Below are positions 8,271 to 17,475 of a stretch of 64,000 bases of DNA, in pieces. Where the stretch lies: the NCBI RefSeq assembly GCF_018119395.1, contig NZ_JAGPWD010000022.1, forward strand, positions 29,710-93,709, in the 5' to 3' direction. The position numbers were made by a program, and so were the translations under genes. Each line of letters starts with the position of its first letter. Positions within the stretch are counted from its first letter, which is position 1. The notes below the pieces were generated by a model, which did not search any database, was not told where the DNA came from, and was given only the letters and a program-made list of their open reading frames with translations. The DNA comes from Massilia sp. ZL223. Its GTDB lineage: Bacteria; Pseudomonadota; Gammaproteobacteria; Burkholderiales; Burkholderiaceae_D.

Positions 8271-9893
8271 TTAGTAGGCCAGGCCGATACGCACGTGCAG
8301 CTTGTCGCTGCCCTTGCTGACCGTCCCCAGCGCGCCCGCTTTCACGACATGGCCGTAATCGACCTGCAGCGAAGCCGCGCTGCCGGCGGCGAAGCGCAGG
8401 CCGAGGCCCGCGCCGGCGATGGTGGTGCTGTCCAGCTCACCCGGCAGCGGATGCTTGCGCTTGCCGTAGGCGCTGTCGTAGAAGGCGAGCGCGCGGCATT
8501 GCCAGCCGGCGCGGCTGCACCAGTTGGGCGTGTACAGTTCCAGGTTGGCGTTCAGGCCCGAGTCCGTCGACAGTTCGCGCTCGCGGAAGCCGCGCACCGA
8601 GGTCGAGCCGCCGGCGCCGAACTGCTCGCCCGGCACCAGAGCGTCCGGGCTGAGCTGGCCGTTGGCCAGCAGGCGCGCCTGCCAGTCGCTCTCGCCCAGG
8701 GCCTGGCTCCAGGCGCCGGACAGGCGCAGCGCGGTGTAGCCCGGCTTGGCGTTCAGGCGCGCACGCTTGAAATCCTCGTCCGAACCGCGCGATCCGCCCG
8801 GCAGGTTGCGCAGCAGGGTCAAGGCGAAATTCGCTTCGCCGCCGTCGAGCGCTACCCGGCCCGCGTAGCCGATGCTGAGCGGACGCACGGTGACGTCGTT
8901 GCCGAAGTCCTGGTCCGCGAACAGCACGCTGTTCTTGTAGGCCTTGATGTCGGCGCCCAGCAGCAGGCGCGCTTCGAAGTCGCGCCCGCCCAGGAGGCTC
9001 TTGGGCAGGATCTTCGTATAGCGCGCGCCATATACGGCGCCGCGGCCGCTCACGGCCAGGTCGAACAGGCCCGCGCTCACCACGCCGGAGTCGACGTCCG
9101 AATAGCTGGCGTAGAAGTCCAGCGCCGCGCCTTGCGCATACAGGGGAATGTGGTAGCCCAGGCCCCAGACGGCGACCTGGTCGGGCTTTTCGACGGTGGT
9201 GGTGTACTGCAGGCTGCCGACATGGTCGCGCCCCCCCAGGTTTGCATGCTGCAGCACCACGCCCGCGTGGGTCTTGCCGGTTTCGTCGGTGCCGGTGTTG
9301 TCGAGGTTGAGCATCACGCTCCAGGGCTTCTCGTCCTGCACCTCGATGCTGGCGTCGACGCTGTCGTCGGCCGCGCCGCTGCCCAGGCTCAGCTTGATCT
9401 TCTTGGACGGGTTCTCGTTGGCCAGCTTGAGGTTGGCCGACACCTCCTTGAGGTTGGGCGTCTGTCCCGCGGCCAGGGCCGGCAGGCTGCGGCGGATGTT
9501 CTCTTCGCTATGCCAGGCGTTGCCGCCGACCTTGATGCTGCCGATCTTCGTCTGCAACACCTTCAGGCGCACCACCCCGCCATTCAGCTCCTGTTCCGGC
9601 AGCTGCACGGTCACGACGTTGTAGCCGCGCGCGTGGTACAGGGCTTCGAGCGCCTCCAGGGCGCGCTGGACGTCGCCGAAGTCGCGGTCCGGTCCCGCGT
9701 AGGGGGCGACCGCCTGCTCGATCTCCTTCGGGTCGAGCAGGGTGTTGCCGGCCACGTCGAAACGGCTGATCTCGAACCGGACGATATCATCGGACGCGGG
9801 CGCGGCGGCCTGGGGCCCTTCCTGGGCCCAGGCTGCGCCGACGGCGACGGCAAGCACGGAGCCTGCGAGCAGGCGTGCGAAGCGTTGTTTCAT
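8271..9893 (-). CDS. TpsB outer-membrane transporter (ShlB/FhaC/HecB family)
   Basis: A 540-residue Omp85-superfamily protein. It has a signal peptide (1-23, ending AWAQ), then a POTRA region (about 40-190: FDVAGNTLLDPKEIEQAV, VTVQLPEQELNGGVVRLKVL), then a 16-stranded barrel ending in an aromatic-terminated strand (HVRIGLAY). The FhaC-type secretion motif region VRGF is seen near residue 435 (STSVRGFRERE). It exports the TpsA protein encoded directly downstream. Length matches the family (about 550). It is the first gene of a three-gene minus-strand operon: TpsB, TpsA, FecR. Confidence 0.93.
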   Translation of the reverse strand: MKQRFARLLAGSVLAVAVGAAWAQEGPQAAAPASDDIVRFEISRFDVAGNTLLDPKEIEQAVAPYAGPDRDFGDVQRALEALEALYHARGYNVVTVQLPEQELNGGVVRLKVLQTKIGSIKVGGNAWHSEENIRRSLPALAAGQTPNLKEVSANLKLANENPSKKIKLSLGSGAADDSVDASIEVQDEKPWSVMLNLDNTGTDETGKTHAGVVLQHANLGGRDHVGSLQYTTTVEKPDQVAVWGLGYHIPLYAQGAALDFYASYSDVDSGVVSAGLFDLAVSGRGAVYGARYTKILPKSLLGGRDFEARLLLGADIKAYKNSVLFADQDFGNDVTVRPLSIGYAGRVALDGGEANFALTLLRNLPGGSRGSDEDFKRARLNAKPGYTALRLSGAWSQALGESDWQARLLANGQLSPDALVPGEQFGAGGSTSVRGFRERELSTDSGLNANLELYTPNWCSRAGWQCRALAFYDSAYGKRKHPLPGELDSTTIAGAGLGLRFAAGSAASLQVDYGHVVKAGALGTVSKGSDKLHVRIGLAY

Positions 9894-10033
9894 GTGTTAG
9901 CTCTACGGTGTTTGTTCTTATCTGTTTTTGGCGCGGACCGAGCGCACCCGGAGGCGCGCTGGCGGGACTGCATGCATGGTGAGTGTACCCAGCTTTAACT
10001 TGCAATGGAGAAAAAGTAAGGTATGAAAAGCAA

Positions 10034-10056
10034 CTTCCCCCACGCGTAGGGGGAAG
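10034..10056 (-). terminator. Hairpin downstream of the cyclase gene
   Basis: An 8-bp stem (10034-10041 with 10049-10056) lies 39 bases after the cyclase stop on the minus strand. It is followed there by TTGCTTTT, a weak U-rich tail. The rest of the 9894-10094 gap should hold the promoter of the TpsB operon, but I see no convincing box. Confidence 0.45.
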
Positions 10057-10094
10057 GAAGACGTCACATTGTTGTTCTTATGCAACTTCAGATG

Positions 10095-12374
10095 TCATTT
10101 GGTCTCGAAACTGGTGACGCCGTCCCAGTCCGGCCCTGGAGGTCGACGCCGGTAGTGGGCAAGGCGTTCCAGGTAGAGGGCATACAGGGCCTGCTGCGGA
10201 TGCCGATCCTGCAGCGCCTGAATGGCTTCCTGCGCCGCGTCCCACTGCTGCGCTCGCACCAGCGCCAGTGCGGCGTCCCAGGCCGCCAGCTCGCCATGCA
10301 CGGCCGCATCGAGTTCGCCTGCCCTGCCGAGCGGCTCGAAGATCGCGACCGGCTCGTTCTTGCCCTTGACCCGCACAAGGTCCAGCTCGCGCCAGGCGAA
10401 TTCCGGCGCCGCCAGGCGGGTCGCCTCGCCGGCCGCGATGCCCACGCCGTAGACCTTGGTAATGCCTTCCAGGCGCGAGCCCAGGTTGACCGCGTCGCCC
10501 ATCACCGTGTAGGCGCGGCGGATCGCCGAGCCCATGTCGCCCACGTGCATCAGGCCGCTGTTCAGGCCGATGCCGATCCTGAGCGCCGGCCAGCCGCGCT
10601 GCAGGAACTCGCGGTTCAGGCGTTCGGCGCTCTCCTGCATCAGGAGCGCCGTCGCCACCGCACGGCTGGCGTGGTCGGCGAAGTGCACGGGCGCGCCCCA
10701 GAAGGCCATCACGGCGTCGCCGATGTACTTGTCGAGCGTGCCCTGGTGGCTGGAACGGATGTCCTCGGACATCGCGGTCAGGTAAAGGTTGATGTACTCG
10801 CGCAGCTCCTTCGGGCTCAGGCCCTCGGAGATGGTGGTGAAGCCGCGCACGTCGACGAACATCACGGTCAGCTCGCGGCTTTCGCCGTCCATGTTGTAGG
10901 CGGCCGGGTCCTCGGCCATCCTGGCCACCAGCTCGGGCGCGACGTATTCGCCGAAGCGCGAAACCAGCGCCCTGCCCTTGCGGAATTCGAAGAAGTAGCC
11001 CCAGGCCAGGTTGAGCACGAACAGCGCGCCGACCAGCAGCAGGCAGATGAAGATGTCGAGCACCATGTCGTGCTCGGTGTAGAGGTAGAAGTTGAACCAG
11101 GCGCAGAGGGCGAACACCGCGCCGGCCAGCAGCACCGACCAGGCGGGCGACAGCAGCGCCAGCGCCGCGCTCAGGACCAGGCCGACCACGGCGACCTGGA
11201 TCGCCTCCACCGATTGCGCCCACCAGGGACGGGTCTTGAAGCGGCCGTCCAGCATCGACTTGATCAGGTTGGCGTGCACCTCGACCCCGGGGAAGACCGG
11301 GTTCACGGGCGTGGCGCGCAAGTCCTGCAGGCCCGGCGCCGTGGTGCCGACCAGGACGATCGTCCCCTCCAGCACCTGCTTCGGCACCCGGCCGGCCAGC
11401 ACGTCGGCGGCGGAAACGTAACGGAAAGCGCCGCCTTCCGGTCCGCCGCTGCCGCGGTACTGGACGGCGACCGTCATCGCCTGGCCGACCGGGATGCCTG
11501 TCGCGCGCCGTCCCGGCAAGAACATATCGAGGTACTCGACCGAATCGGCCTCGCGCTCGAGCGCCGACAGCGTATCGACCGTCTCGGTGAAACGCGGCTT
11601 GACCGCGGTGGCCTCGGCGAAGACGGCGGCCGTGGCCACCGACAGCGAGGGATAGTAGCCATCGCCGATGCGGAAGATCAGGGGCGACGAACGGATCAGT
11701 CCATCCGCGCCCGGCAGGGTCGTGAAGATGCCGGCGCCGGCCGCGGCCTCCTGGAGGCGCGCGATGTTCGCTTCATATCCCGTTCCCGCGTAGCTCAGCA
11801 GCGAGCGGCCGTTCAGGTCTTCGCCGGTGAACGAAGGCGCGGGCAGCACGCCCTTCTTCACTTCCGCGGACAGGTTAAAGCCGAGCACCACCGGCTGCCC
11901 GCGCAAGGCCTCGGCGAAGCGCCCGTCGTAGTCGAGCTGTCCCTTGATCTGGCCGAGTTCGCGCTGCAGGCCCGGCACGTCCTTGAGCTCGCGCGCGGCC
12001 AGGCGCTCCAGCACGGCATAGCCGGAGCTCAGGTCCGGTTCCGGGAACGAGATGTCGAAGCCCACGGCGCCGGTTTCGTAATGGCGCGTGAGCTGCTCCA
12101 CCAGCCTGGCCAGCACATGGCGCGGCCATGGAAAGCGCCCGATCTCGTCCAGGCTCTTGCTGTCGATATCGACGATGACGATCGAAGGATCGAGCTCGAA
12201 GGGTTCCAGGCGCATGCGCAGGTCCGAGATGATCGTGTCCTGGCGCGCGATCGTGTGGCTGGTCCAGACATCCAGCGGGTACAGCGCCGCGACCAGGGTG
12301 AGCAGCACACCGGCGGTCCAGCGGACACCGTATTTCGACCACGCGCGGCCGAAAGCCTGCCGGATGCTTCCCAT
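10095..12374 (-). CDS. CHASE2-domain adenylate cyclase
   Basis: A 759-residue class III nucleotide cyclase. It has an N-terminal membrane helix, an extracytoplasmic CHASE2 sensor (about 40-340), three closely spaced membrane helices (about 345-440) and the catalytic domain (about 490-690). Metal-binding aspartates are in FVDVRGFT and KYIGDAVMAFWG. The Lys before IGD and the Asp in MGDAVNLGSRLEG point to ATP rather than GTP as substrate. It should turn a periplasmic signal into cAMP. The gene lies 15 bases after the GAF-HD-GYP gene in the same direction and is clearly co-transcribed with it. Confidence 0.92.
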   Translation of the reverse strand: MGSIRQAFGRAWSKYGVRWTAGVLLTLVAALYPLDVWTSHTIARQDTIISDLRMRLEPFELDPSIVIVDIDSKSLDEIGRFPWPRHVLARLVEQLTRHYETGAVGFDISFPEPDLSSGYAVLERLAARELKDVPGLQRELGQIKGQLDYDGRFAEALRGQPVVLGFNLSAEVKKGVLPAPSFTGEDLNGRSLLSYAGTGYEANIARLQEAAAGAGIFTTLPGADGLIRSSPLIFRIGDGYYPSLSVATAAVFAEATAVKPRFTETVDTLSALEREADSVEYLDMFLPGRRATGIPVGQAMTVAVQYRGSGGPEGGAFRYVSAADVLAGRVPKQVLEGTIVLVGTTAPGLQDLRATPVNPVFPGVEVHANLIKSMLDGRFKTRPWWAQSVEAIQVAVVGLVLSAALALLSPAWSVLLAGAVFALCAWFNFYLYTEHDMVLDIFICLLLVGALFVLNLAWGYFFEFRKGRALVSRFGEYVAPELVARMAEDPAAYNMDGESRELTVMFVDVRGFTTISEGLSPKELREYINLYLTAMSEDIRSSHQGTLDKYIGDAVMAFWGAPVHFADHASRAVATALLMQESAERLNREFLQRGWPALRIGIGLNSGLMHVGDMGSAIRRAYTVMGDAVNLGSRLEGITKVYGVGIAAGEATRLAAPEFAWRELDLVRVKGKNEPVAIFEPLGRAGELDAAVHGELAAWDAALALVRAQQWDAAQEAIQALQDRHPQQALYALYLERLAHYRRRPPGPDWDGVTSFETK

Positions 12375-12389
12375 GCCCTTCCCCGCAGC

Positions 12390-14009
12390 TCAGGGCTGGT
12401 AGCCGGGAATCGCCGCCTCGTCGACCTCGTCGATCTGCGACGGGTCCAGGTTCTTGCGGGCGAACTCCAGGTAGACCTTCCGGCGCACGAAGACGTCGAA
12501 CAGGTCGGGGTCGATGTGGCCGTTGAGCGCGAACTTGCCGAGGATGTGCAGCGACTCCGACAGGGTCTTGCCCTTCTTGTAGGGCCGGTCGCGCGCGGTG
12601 AGCGCTTCGAAGATGTCGGCGATGGCCATGATGCGCGCCTGGACCGACATCTGCTCGCGCGTCAGGCCGCGCGGATAGCCCTTGCCGTCCATGCGTTCGT
12701 GGTGGCCGCCCGCGTATTCCGGCACGTTCTTGAGGTGCTTGGGCCAGGGCAGCGACTCCAGCATGCGGATCGTCACCACGATGTGGTTGTTGATGATCTT
12801 GCGCTCTTCCTCGGTCAGGGTGCCGAAGCGCACGGTCAGGTTCAGCACCTCCTCGGCGCTGAGGAAGTCCTGTTCCTGCCCATCCGGCCCGGTCCACGGG
12901 GTGCGGGCGATGCGGCGCACGCGTTCCTGGTCTTCCGGCGCCATGCCTTCGCCGCCGACGTTGGCGCGGCGCAGGAAGTCGCGGTCGGCGCGGATGCGGT
13001 TCTGTTCCGACAGCAGCCGGTCCTCGATGGCGGCAGTGTCGGCGTCCGGCTCCAGCCTGGCGCGCAGGGCGCGGATCTCGGCGTCGCGCAGCAGCACTTC
13101 GAAGCGGGTGTCGACCAGGTGGATGCGGTCGAAGATGGTCTGCAGCTTGGTGGCCTTGTCGACCACGTGCACCGGGGTCGTGATCTTGCCGCAGTCGTGC
13201 AGCAGGCCGGCAAGCCACAGCTCGCGGCGGTCGGCGTCGGTCATGCTGAAGGCCGCCAGCGGCCCGCTGCCGGAACCGTGTGCGGCCTCGGCCAGCATCA
13301 TGGTCAGCTCGGGCACGAACTGGCAATGGCGGCCGGTATAGGGCGATTTCTCGTCGATGCCGATGTTGATCAGGTTGACCAGGGCTTCGAGCAGGCCTTC
13401 GAGCTGCTTGACCAGCTGCTGGTTGGTCAGCGCCACCGCGGCCTGCGCGGCCAGGGCCTCGATGAAGCGCTGGTCGGTCTGGGTGAAGGCGCGGATGGTC
13501 CCGGTCTCGCGGTCCTTGGCGTTGACCAGCTGGAGCACGCCCACCAGCTCGCCCTCGTGGTCGGTCATCGGCACCGTCAGGAAGGATTGCGAGTGATAGC
13601 CGAAGGCCGCGTCGAAGGCGCGCATGCCGGAGAAATTGAAGACGTCCGCCTTGTACACGTCCTCGATGTTGACCGACTGGTTGAAGTTGGCCGCATAAGC
13701 CGCCACCGAGGCCAGGTTCTTGTTGCCGTAGCTGTCGTAGAGCGGCACCGGCTGGATGTCGATCGGCTTGCCGCTCACTCCGCCCTGGTAGATGCCGAGC
13801 GTGTCGTTGATCGAGATGTGGAAGCACAGGTGCTCCCCGTCCTCGCTCGGGCGGTACAGGGTGCCGCCGTCGGCGTCGGTCATCTGCTTGGCGACGCGCA
13901 GGATGCGGTCGAGCAGCGCGGCGGTGTCGCGGTTGCCGCCGAGCGCCACGCTGACCTCGGTCAGCTGATGCAGACGTTGCGCGAGTTGGGACGGGGTCAG
14001 CTCTTCCAT
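12390..14009 (-). CDS. GAF-HD-GYP domain protein, putative c-di-GMP phosphodiesterase
   Basis: A 539-residue cytoplasmic protein. A GAF domain (about 25-190) precedes a split HD-GYP domain. The metal motif LHDCGK is at about residue 273. The signature HHERMDGKGYPRGL is at about 440. A 100-residue charged insert lies between them (IEDRLLSEQNRIRADRDF region). All recognisable HD-GYP catalytic residues are present, so hydrolysis of cyclic di-GMP, or of a related dinucleotide, is likely. I start it at 14009 (MEELTPSQ). An upstream in-frame ATG at 14102 adds a Cys-rich leader that does not resemble the family. First gene of the operon with the cyclase. Confidence 0.9.
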   Translation of the reverse strand: MEELTPSQLAQRLHQLTEVSVALGGNRDTAALLDRILRVAKQMTDADGGTLYRPSEDGEHLCFHISINDTLGIYQGGVSGKPIDIQPVPLYDSYGNKNLASVAAYAANFNQSVNIEDVYKADVFNFSGMRAFDAAFGYHSQSFLTVPMTDHEGELVGVLQLVNAKDRETGTIRAFTQTDQRFIEALAAQAAVALTNQQLVKQLEGLLEALVNLINIGIDEKSPYTGRHCQFVPELTMMLAEAAHGSGSGPLAAFSMTDADRRELWLAGLLHDCGKITTPVHVVDKATKLQTIFDRIHLVDTRFEVLLRDAEIRALRARLEPDADTAAIEDRLLSEQNRIRADRDFLRRANVGGEGMAPEDQERVRRIARTPWTGPDGQEQDFLSAEEVLNLTVRFGTLTEEERKIINNHIVVTIRMLESLPWPKHLKNVPEYAGGHHERMDGKGYPRGLTREQMSVQARIMAIADIFEALTARDRPYKKGKTLSESLHILGKFALNGHIDPDLFDVFVRRKVYLEFARKNLDPSQIDEVDEAAIPGYQP

Positions 14010-14185
14010 GTTTCGACGGCAATGTGAATTGCAAAATGGTATCTTTCCGCAGTGTAGCTTTCTTACGGCAGGCTGACCACATATTCTGGTGATGAGTCGC
14101 AATTTTTAGAGCCACAGAGACACAAACCCGCTATCATCGAACCTGTTTTCACAACAAAAAGACAAGTTCTGGCAGGAGTGTCCTG

Positions 14186-15097
14186 ATGAAATTCCGCTTC
14201 TGGGGCGTACGGGGATCGATCCCGTCACCGGGTCCCCGCACCGCACGCTACGGCGGCAACACGACCTGCATCGAAGTGCGCACCGACGACGACACCCTGA
14301 TCGTGCTGGACGGCGGCACCGGCCTGTTCCCGCTGGCCCAGCACCTCCTCGCCCGCAGTCAGCAAACTGCGCGCGAAGGCGGGATCGCCGCCAACATCTT
14401 CATCACCCACAGCCACTGGGACCACATCCACGGCCTGCCCTTCTTCACCCCGCTGTTCGTCAAGGGCAGCCGGGTGCGCCTGCACGGCGCCTACGACCCG
14501 GTCACCGGCAAGGGCATCGAGCACGTGATGGCGGTGCAGCTGCAGAACAGCTACTTCCCGGTCAGCGAGACCCAGATGGACGCCACCATCGAATACCGCA
14601 CCCTGGAGATCGGCCAGGCGATCGAGGTCGGCGATGCGCGGGTTTCGAATGTCCTGATGAACCACCCGGTCACCAACCTCGGCTACCGCATCGCCTGCGG
14701 CGGCAAATCGGTGTTCTTCACCGGCGACCACGAACCCTGGCACAACCCGCATCCGCCGGGCGGCAGCGAGCACGCCGCCTTCGAAGAGCACCTGGCCGCG
14801 CGCGAGCGCGAGATCGACGCCGCCATGCGCGGCGTGGACGCCCTGATCGTCGACTGCTCCTATACCCGTGAGGAATACCCGTCCAAGCTGGGCTGGGGCC
14901 ACGGCACCTTCGACGCCGCCATCGAGATGGCGCTGCGGGTCGGCGCGCGCGCGCTCTACTGCACCCATCACGAACCGACGCGCGGCGACGACGAGCTCGA
15001 AGCGGTGTTCGCCGACGTGCTGGCGCGCTACGCGCACAAGCTGGGCGGCTTGCGGGTCCACCTGGCCTACGAAGGCCTGGAAGTCGAACTGCCATGA
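14186..15097 (+). CDS. Metallo-beta-lactamase-fold hydrolase (cyclic-nucleotide phosphodiesterase-like)
   Basis: A 303-residue MBL-fold enzyme. It opens with the WGVRGSIPSPGP/YGGNTTC signature found in class II cNMP phosphodiesterase-like MBL proteins. The metal motif HSHWDHIHG lies near residue 75, and GDHEPWHNP and VDCSYTREEYPS follow. It overlaps the ATPase gene by four bases (ATGA), so the two are translationally coupled. Divergent placement from an adenylate cyclase and an HD-GYP protein suggests a cyclic-nucleotide substrate, but this is inference. AGGAGTG just upstream supports the start. Confidence 0.88.
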   Translation: MKFRFWGVRGSIPSPGPRTARYGGNTTCIEVRTDDDTLIVLDGGTGLFPLAQHLLARSQQTAREGGIAANIFITHSHWDHIHGLPFFTPLFVKGSRVRLHGAYDPVTGKGIEHVMAVQLQNSYFPVSETQMDATIEYRTLEIGQAIEVGDARVSNVLMNHPVTNLGYRIACGGKSVFFTGDHEPWHNPHPPGGSEHAAFEEHLAAREREIDAAMRGVDALIVDCSYTREEYPSKLGWGHGTFDAAIEMALRVGARALYCTHHEPTRGDDELEAVFADVLARYAHKLGGLRVHLAYEGLEVELP

Positions 15098-17439
15098 ACG
15101 ACGCCCTCAGCCCCTCCGCCGGCGACGCCGAGCGGCGCCTGGACTTCCTGGGCAAGCTCCAGCACACCACCACCAAGATCCACGCCACCTCCAAGCTGGA
15201 CGAGATCATGCTCGACCTGGGCATGGACTTCTGCGACCTGTTCCACTGCGACCGCTTCACCCTGTACGCGGTGGCGCCGGACAAGGAGCACATCGTCTCC
15301 AAGGTCAAGACCGGGCTAACCTCCTTCCGCGACCTGCGCCTGCGCATCGCGCCCAGCTCGGTGGCGGGCTATGCGGCGCTGACGCGCCAGACGATCTCGA
15401 TCGCCGACGTCTACGACGAGGACGAGCTGCGCCGCCTTTCGCCCGAGCTGCACTTCCAGCGCGGGGTCGACCAGCGCACCGGCTACCGCACCCGCGAGAT
15501 GCTGGCGGCGCCCCTGGTGGCGCAGGGCGGCGAGCTGCTGGGCGTGGTCCAGTTCATCAACCACCGCGACGGCGGACCCTTCCCCGCCCTCTACCTGGAC
15601 GGCGTGCGCCAGCTGTGCGACACGCTGGCGGTGGCGCTCGACAAGCGCCTGGGCCCGCAGCCGGTGCGCGGCAAGTACGACGCCCTGGTGCAGGAAGCCG
15701 TGCTGTCCGCGGCCGAGCTGGAACAGGCCACCCGCGCAGCGCGCGACCGCGACCTCGACATCGAGGACCTGCTGGCCGACGAACTGCGCGTGCGCCGCGC
15801 GGCGATCGGCGCCGCGCTGGCCGCCCACTACGGCGTGCCCTACGAACCCTTCCGCGCCGACCGGATCAAGCCGATCGAGCTGCTGCGCAACCTGAAGCTC
15901 CAGTATGTCGAGGAAAGCGGCTGGCTGCCGCTCGAGGACGGGCGCGACGGCCTGGTGGTGCTGGCGATCGACCCGGACCGCACCAGCGCATCGCGCATCG
16001 TGTCCCAGCTCTTCCCAAAGGCGAAGGTGCTCTGGCGCGTCACCACGCGCCGCGAATTCCGCCAGACCGCCGACCAGTTCTTCGGCACCGGCCCGGCCAG
16101 CAACGAATCGGTGGGCGAGCTGCTGTCCGGGCTGGAGGACGACGAGGACGGCGAAGGCTCATCCGAGGTATCGGAAGCGGTCGAGAACGAACTGGTCAAG
16201 CTGCTCAACAAGGTGATCGTGGACGCCTACCGCCAGGGCGTATCGGACATCCACATCGAACCCCAGCCCGGCAAGGGCAAGACCGGCATCCGCTTCCGCA
16301 AGGACGGCATCCTGGTGCCCTATATCGAGATTCCGTCCAGCTACCGCAACGCCCTGGTGGCGCGCGTGAAGATCATGTGCGACCTCGACATCTCGGAGCG
16401 CCGCAAGCCCCAGGACGGCAAGATCAAGTTCCGCAAGTACGGGCCGCTCGACATCGAGCTGCGCGTGGCGACCATCCCGTCGAGCGGCGGGGTCGAGGAC
16501 GTGGTGATGCGCATCCTGCAGGCGGGCGAGCCGATCCCGCTCGGCCAGCTGGGCATCAGCCCGGGCAACCTGGAACGCCTGGTGCCGGCCATCGAGAAGC
16601 CCTACGGCCTGTTCTTCGTGTGCGGCCCCACCGGCTCGGGCAAGACCACCACCCTGCACTCGATCCTGGCCCACCTGAACACGCCCGAGACCAAGATCTG
16701 GACCGCGGAAGACCCGGTCGAGATCACCCAGAAGGGCTTGCGCCAGGTGCAGGTGAACCGCAAGGCCGGCCTGGACTTCGCCGCCGTGATGCGGGCCTTC
16801 CTGCGCGCCGACCCCGATATCATCATGGTCGGCGAGATGCGCGACAAGGAAACGGTCAGCACCGGCATCGAAGCTTCGCTGACCGGCCACCTGGTGTTCG
16901 CGACCCTGCACACCAACAGCGCGCCGGAATCGATCGTGCGCCTGATGGACATGGGCATGGACCCGTTCAACTTCGCCGACGCCCTGGTCGGCATCCTGGC
17001 CCAGCGCCTGGCGCGGCGCCTGTGCACTTCCTGCCGCGCAGCCTACCATCCGGACGAGCACGAGATCGAGGCCCTGCTGTTCGAATACTGCGAGGACCTG
17101 GTCGCCACCAGCGCCTTCCGCAGCGATCCGGTGGCCGCGCGCGACAAGGTGCTGGCGGGCTGGCGCGCCCGCCACGCCGACGGCGAAGGCCGTTTCACCT
17201 TGTACCGCGCGGTCGGCTGCGATGCCTGCACCAAGGGCTACCGGGGCCGGGTCGGCCTGCACGAGCTGATGCTCGGCACCGATGGCCTCAAGCGCCTGAT
17301 CGTCGAGCACGCGCGCGTGGCCGCCCTGCTCTCGAACGCCCTCGAGGACGGCATGCAGACCCTCAAGATGGACGGGGTCGAAAAAGTGCTGGCCGGCCTG
17401 ACCGACATGAAGATGGTGCGGGCCGTCTGCATCAAATAA
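15094..17439 (+). CDS. GAF-containing PilB/GspE-type secretion ATPase
   Basis: A 781-residue ATPase with an unusual N-terminal GAF domain (about 20-185). A T2SSE_N/MshEN-type domain (about 190-335) follows, then the hexameric ATPase. Visible are Walker A (GPTGSGKTTT, about 512), the Asp box (TAEDPVE), Walker B (IIMVGEMRD, about 575, with Met instead of the common Ile) and the His box (LTGHLVFATLHTN). A C-x2-C...C-x2-C zinc module (LCTSC and CDACTKGY) is also seen. It should power pilus or pseudopilus assembly, yet no pilin, platform or secretin gene is nearby. MshEN domains in relatives bind c-di-GMP, which links it to the adjacent HD-GYP protein. Confidence 0.9.
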   Translation: MNDALSPSAGDAERRLDFLGKLQHTTTKIHATSKLDEIMLDLGMDFCDLFHCDRFTLYAVAPDKEHIVSKVKTGLTSFRDLRLRIAPSSVAGYAALTRQTISIADVYDEDELRRLSPELHFQRGVDQRTGYRTREMLAAPLVAQGGELLGVVQFINHRDGGPFPALYLDGVRQLCDTLAVALDKRLGPQPVRGKYDALVQEAVLSAAELEQATRAARDRDLDIEDLLADELRVRRAAIGAALAAHYGVPYEPFRADRIKPIELLRNLKLQYVEESGWLPLEDGRDGLVVLAIDPDRTSASRIVSQLFPKAKVLWRVTTRREFRQTADQFFGTGPASNESVGELLSGLEDDEDGEGSSEVSEAVENELVKLLNKVIVDAYRQGVSDIHIEPQPGKGKTGIRFRKDGILVPYIEIPSSYRNALVARVKIMCDLDISERRKPQDGKIKFRKYGPLDIELRVATIPSSGGVEDVVMRILQAGEPIPLGQLGISPGNLERLVPAIEKPYGLFFVCGPTGSGKTTTLHSILAHLNTPETKIWTAEDPVEITQKGLRQVQVNRKAGLDFAAVMRAFLRADPDIIMVGEMRDKETVSTGIEASLTGHLVFATLHTNSAPESIVRLMDMGMDPFNFADALVGILAQRLARRLCTSCRAAYHPDEHEIEALLFEYCEDLVATSAFRSDPVAARDKVLAGWRARHADGEGRFTLYRAVGCDACTKGYRGRVGLHELMLGTDGLKRLIVEHARVAALLSNALEDGMQTLKMDGVEKVLAGLTDMKMVRAVCIK

Positions 17440-17441
17440 AG

Positions 17442-17466
17442 GCCGGCGGCGCACCGCGCCGCCGGC
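17442..17466. terminator. GC-rich hairpin between convergent genes
   Basis: A 10-bp stem (17442-17451 with 17457-17466) with a 5-base loop fills the 36-base gap between the ATPase and pullulanase stops. It has no T-run, so its use as an intrinsic terminator is probable but not certain. Confidence 0.6.
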
Positions 17467-17475
17467 TCATGCCGC

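Noticed and set aside
4228..8274. 1348-codon open frame antisense to the TpsA gene
   Set aside because: It is a shadow of the repetitive GC-rich TpsA gene. The product is a low-complexity Arg/Leu/Ala protein with no domain, and TpsA has signal peptide and family motifs.
10080..14027. 1315-codon plus-strand frame
   Set aside because: Antisense shadow of the adenylate cyclase and HD-GYP genes. Composition is His/Arg/Ala-rich without motifs.
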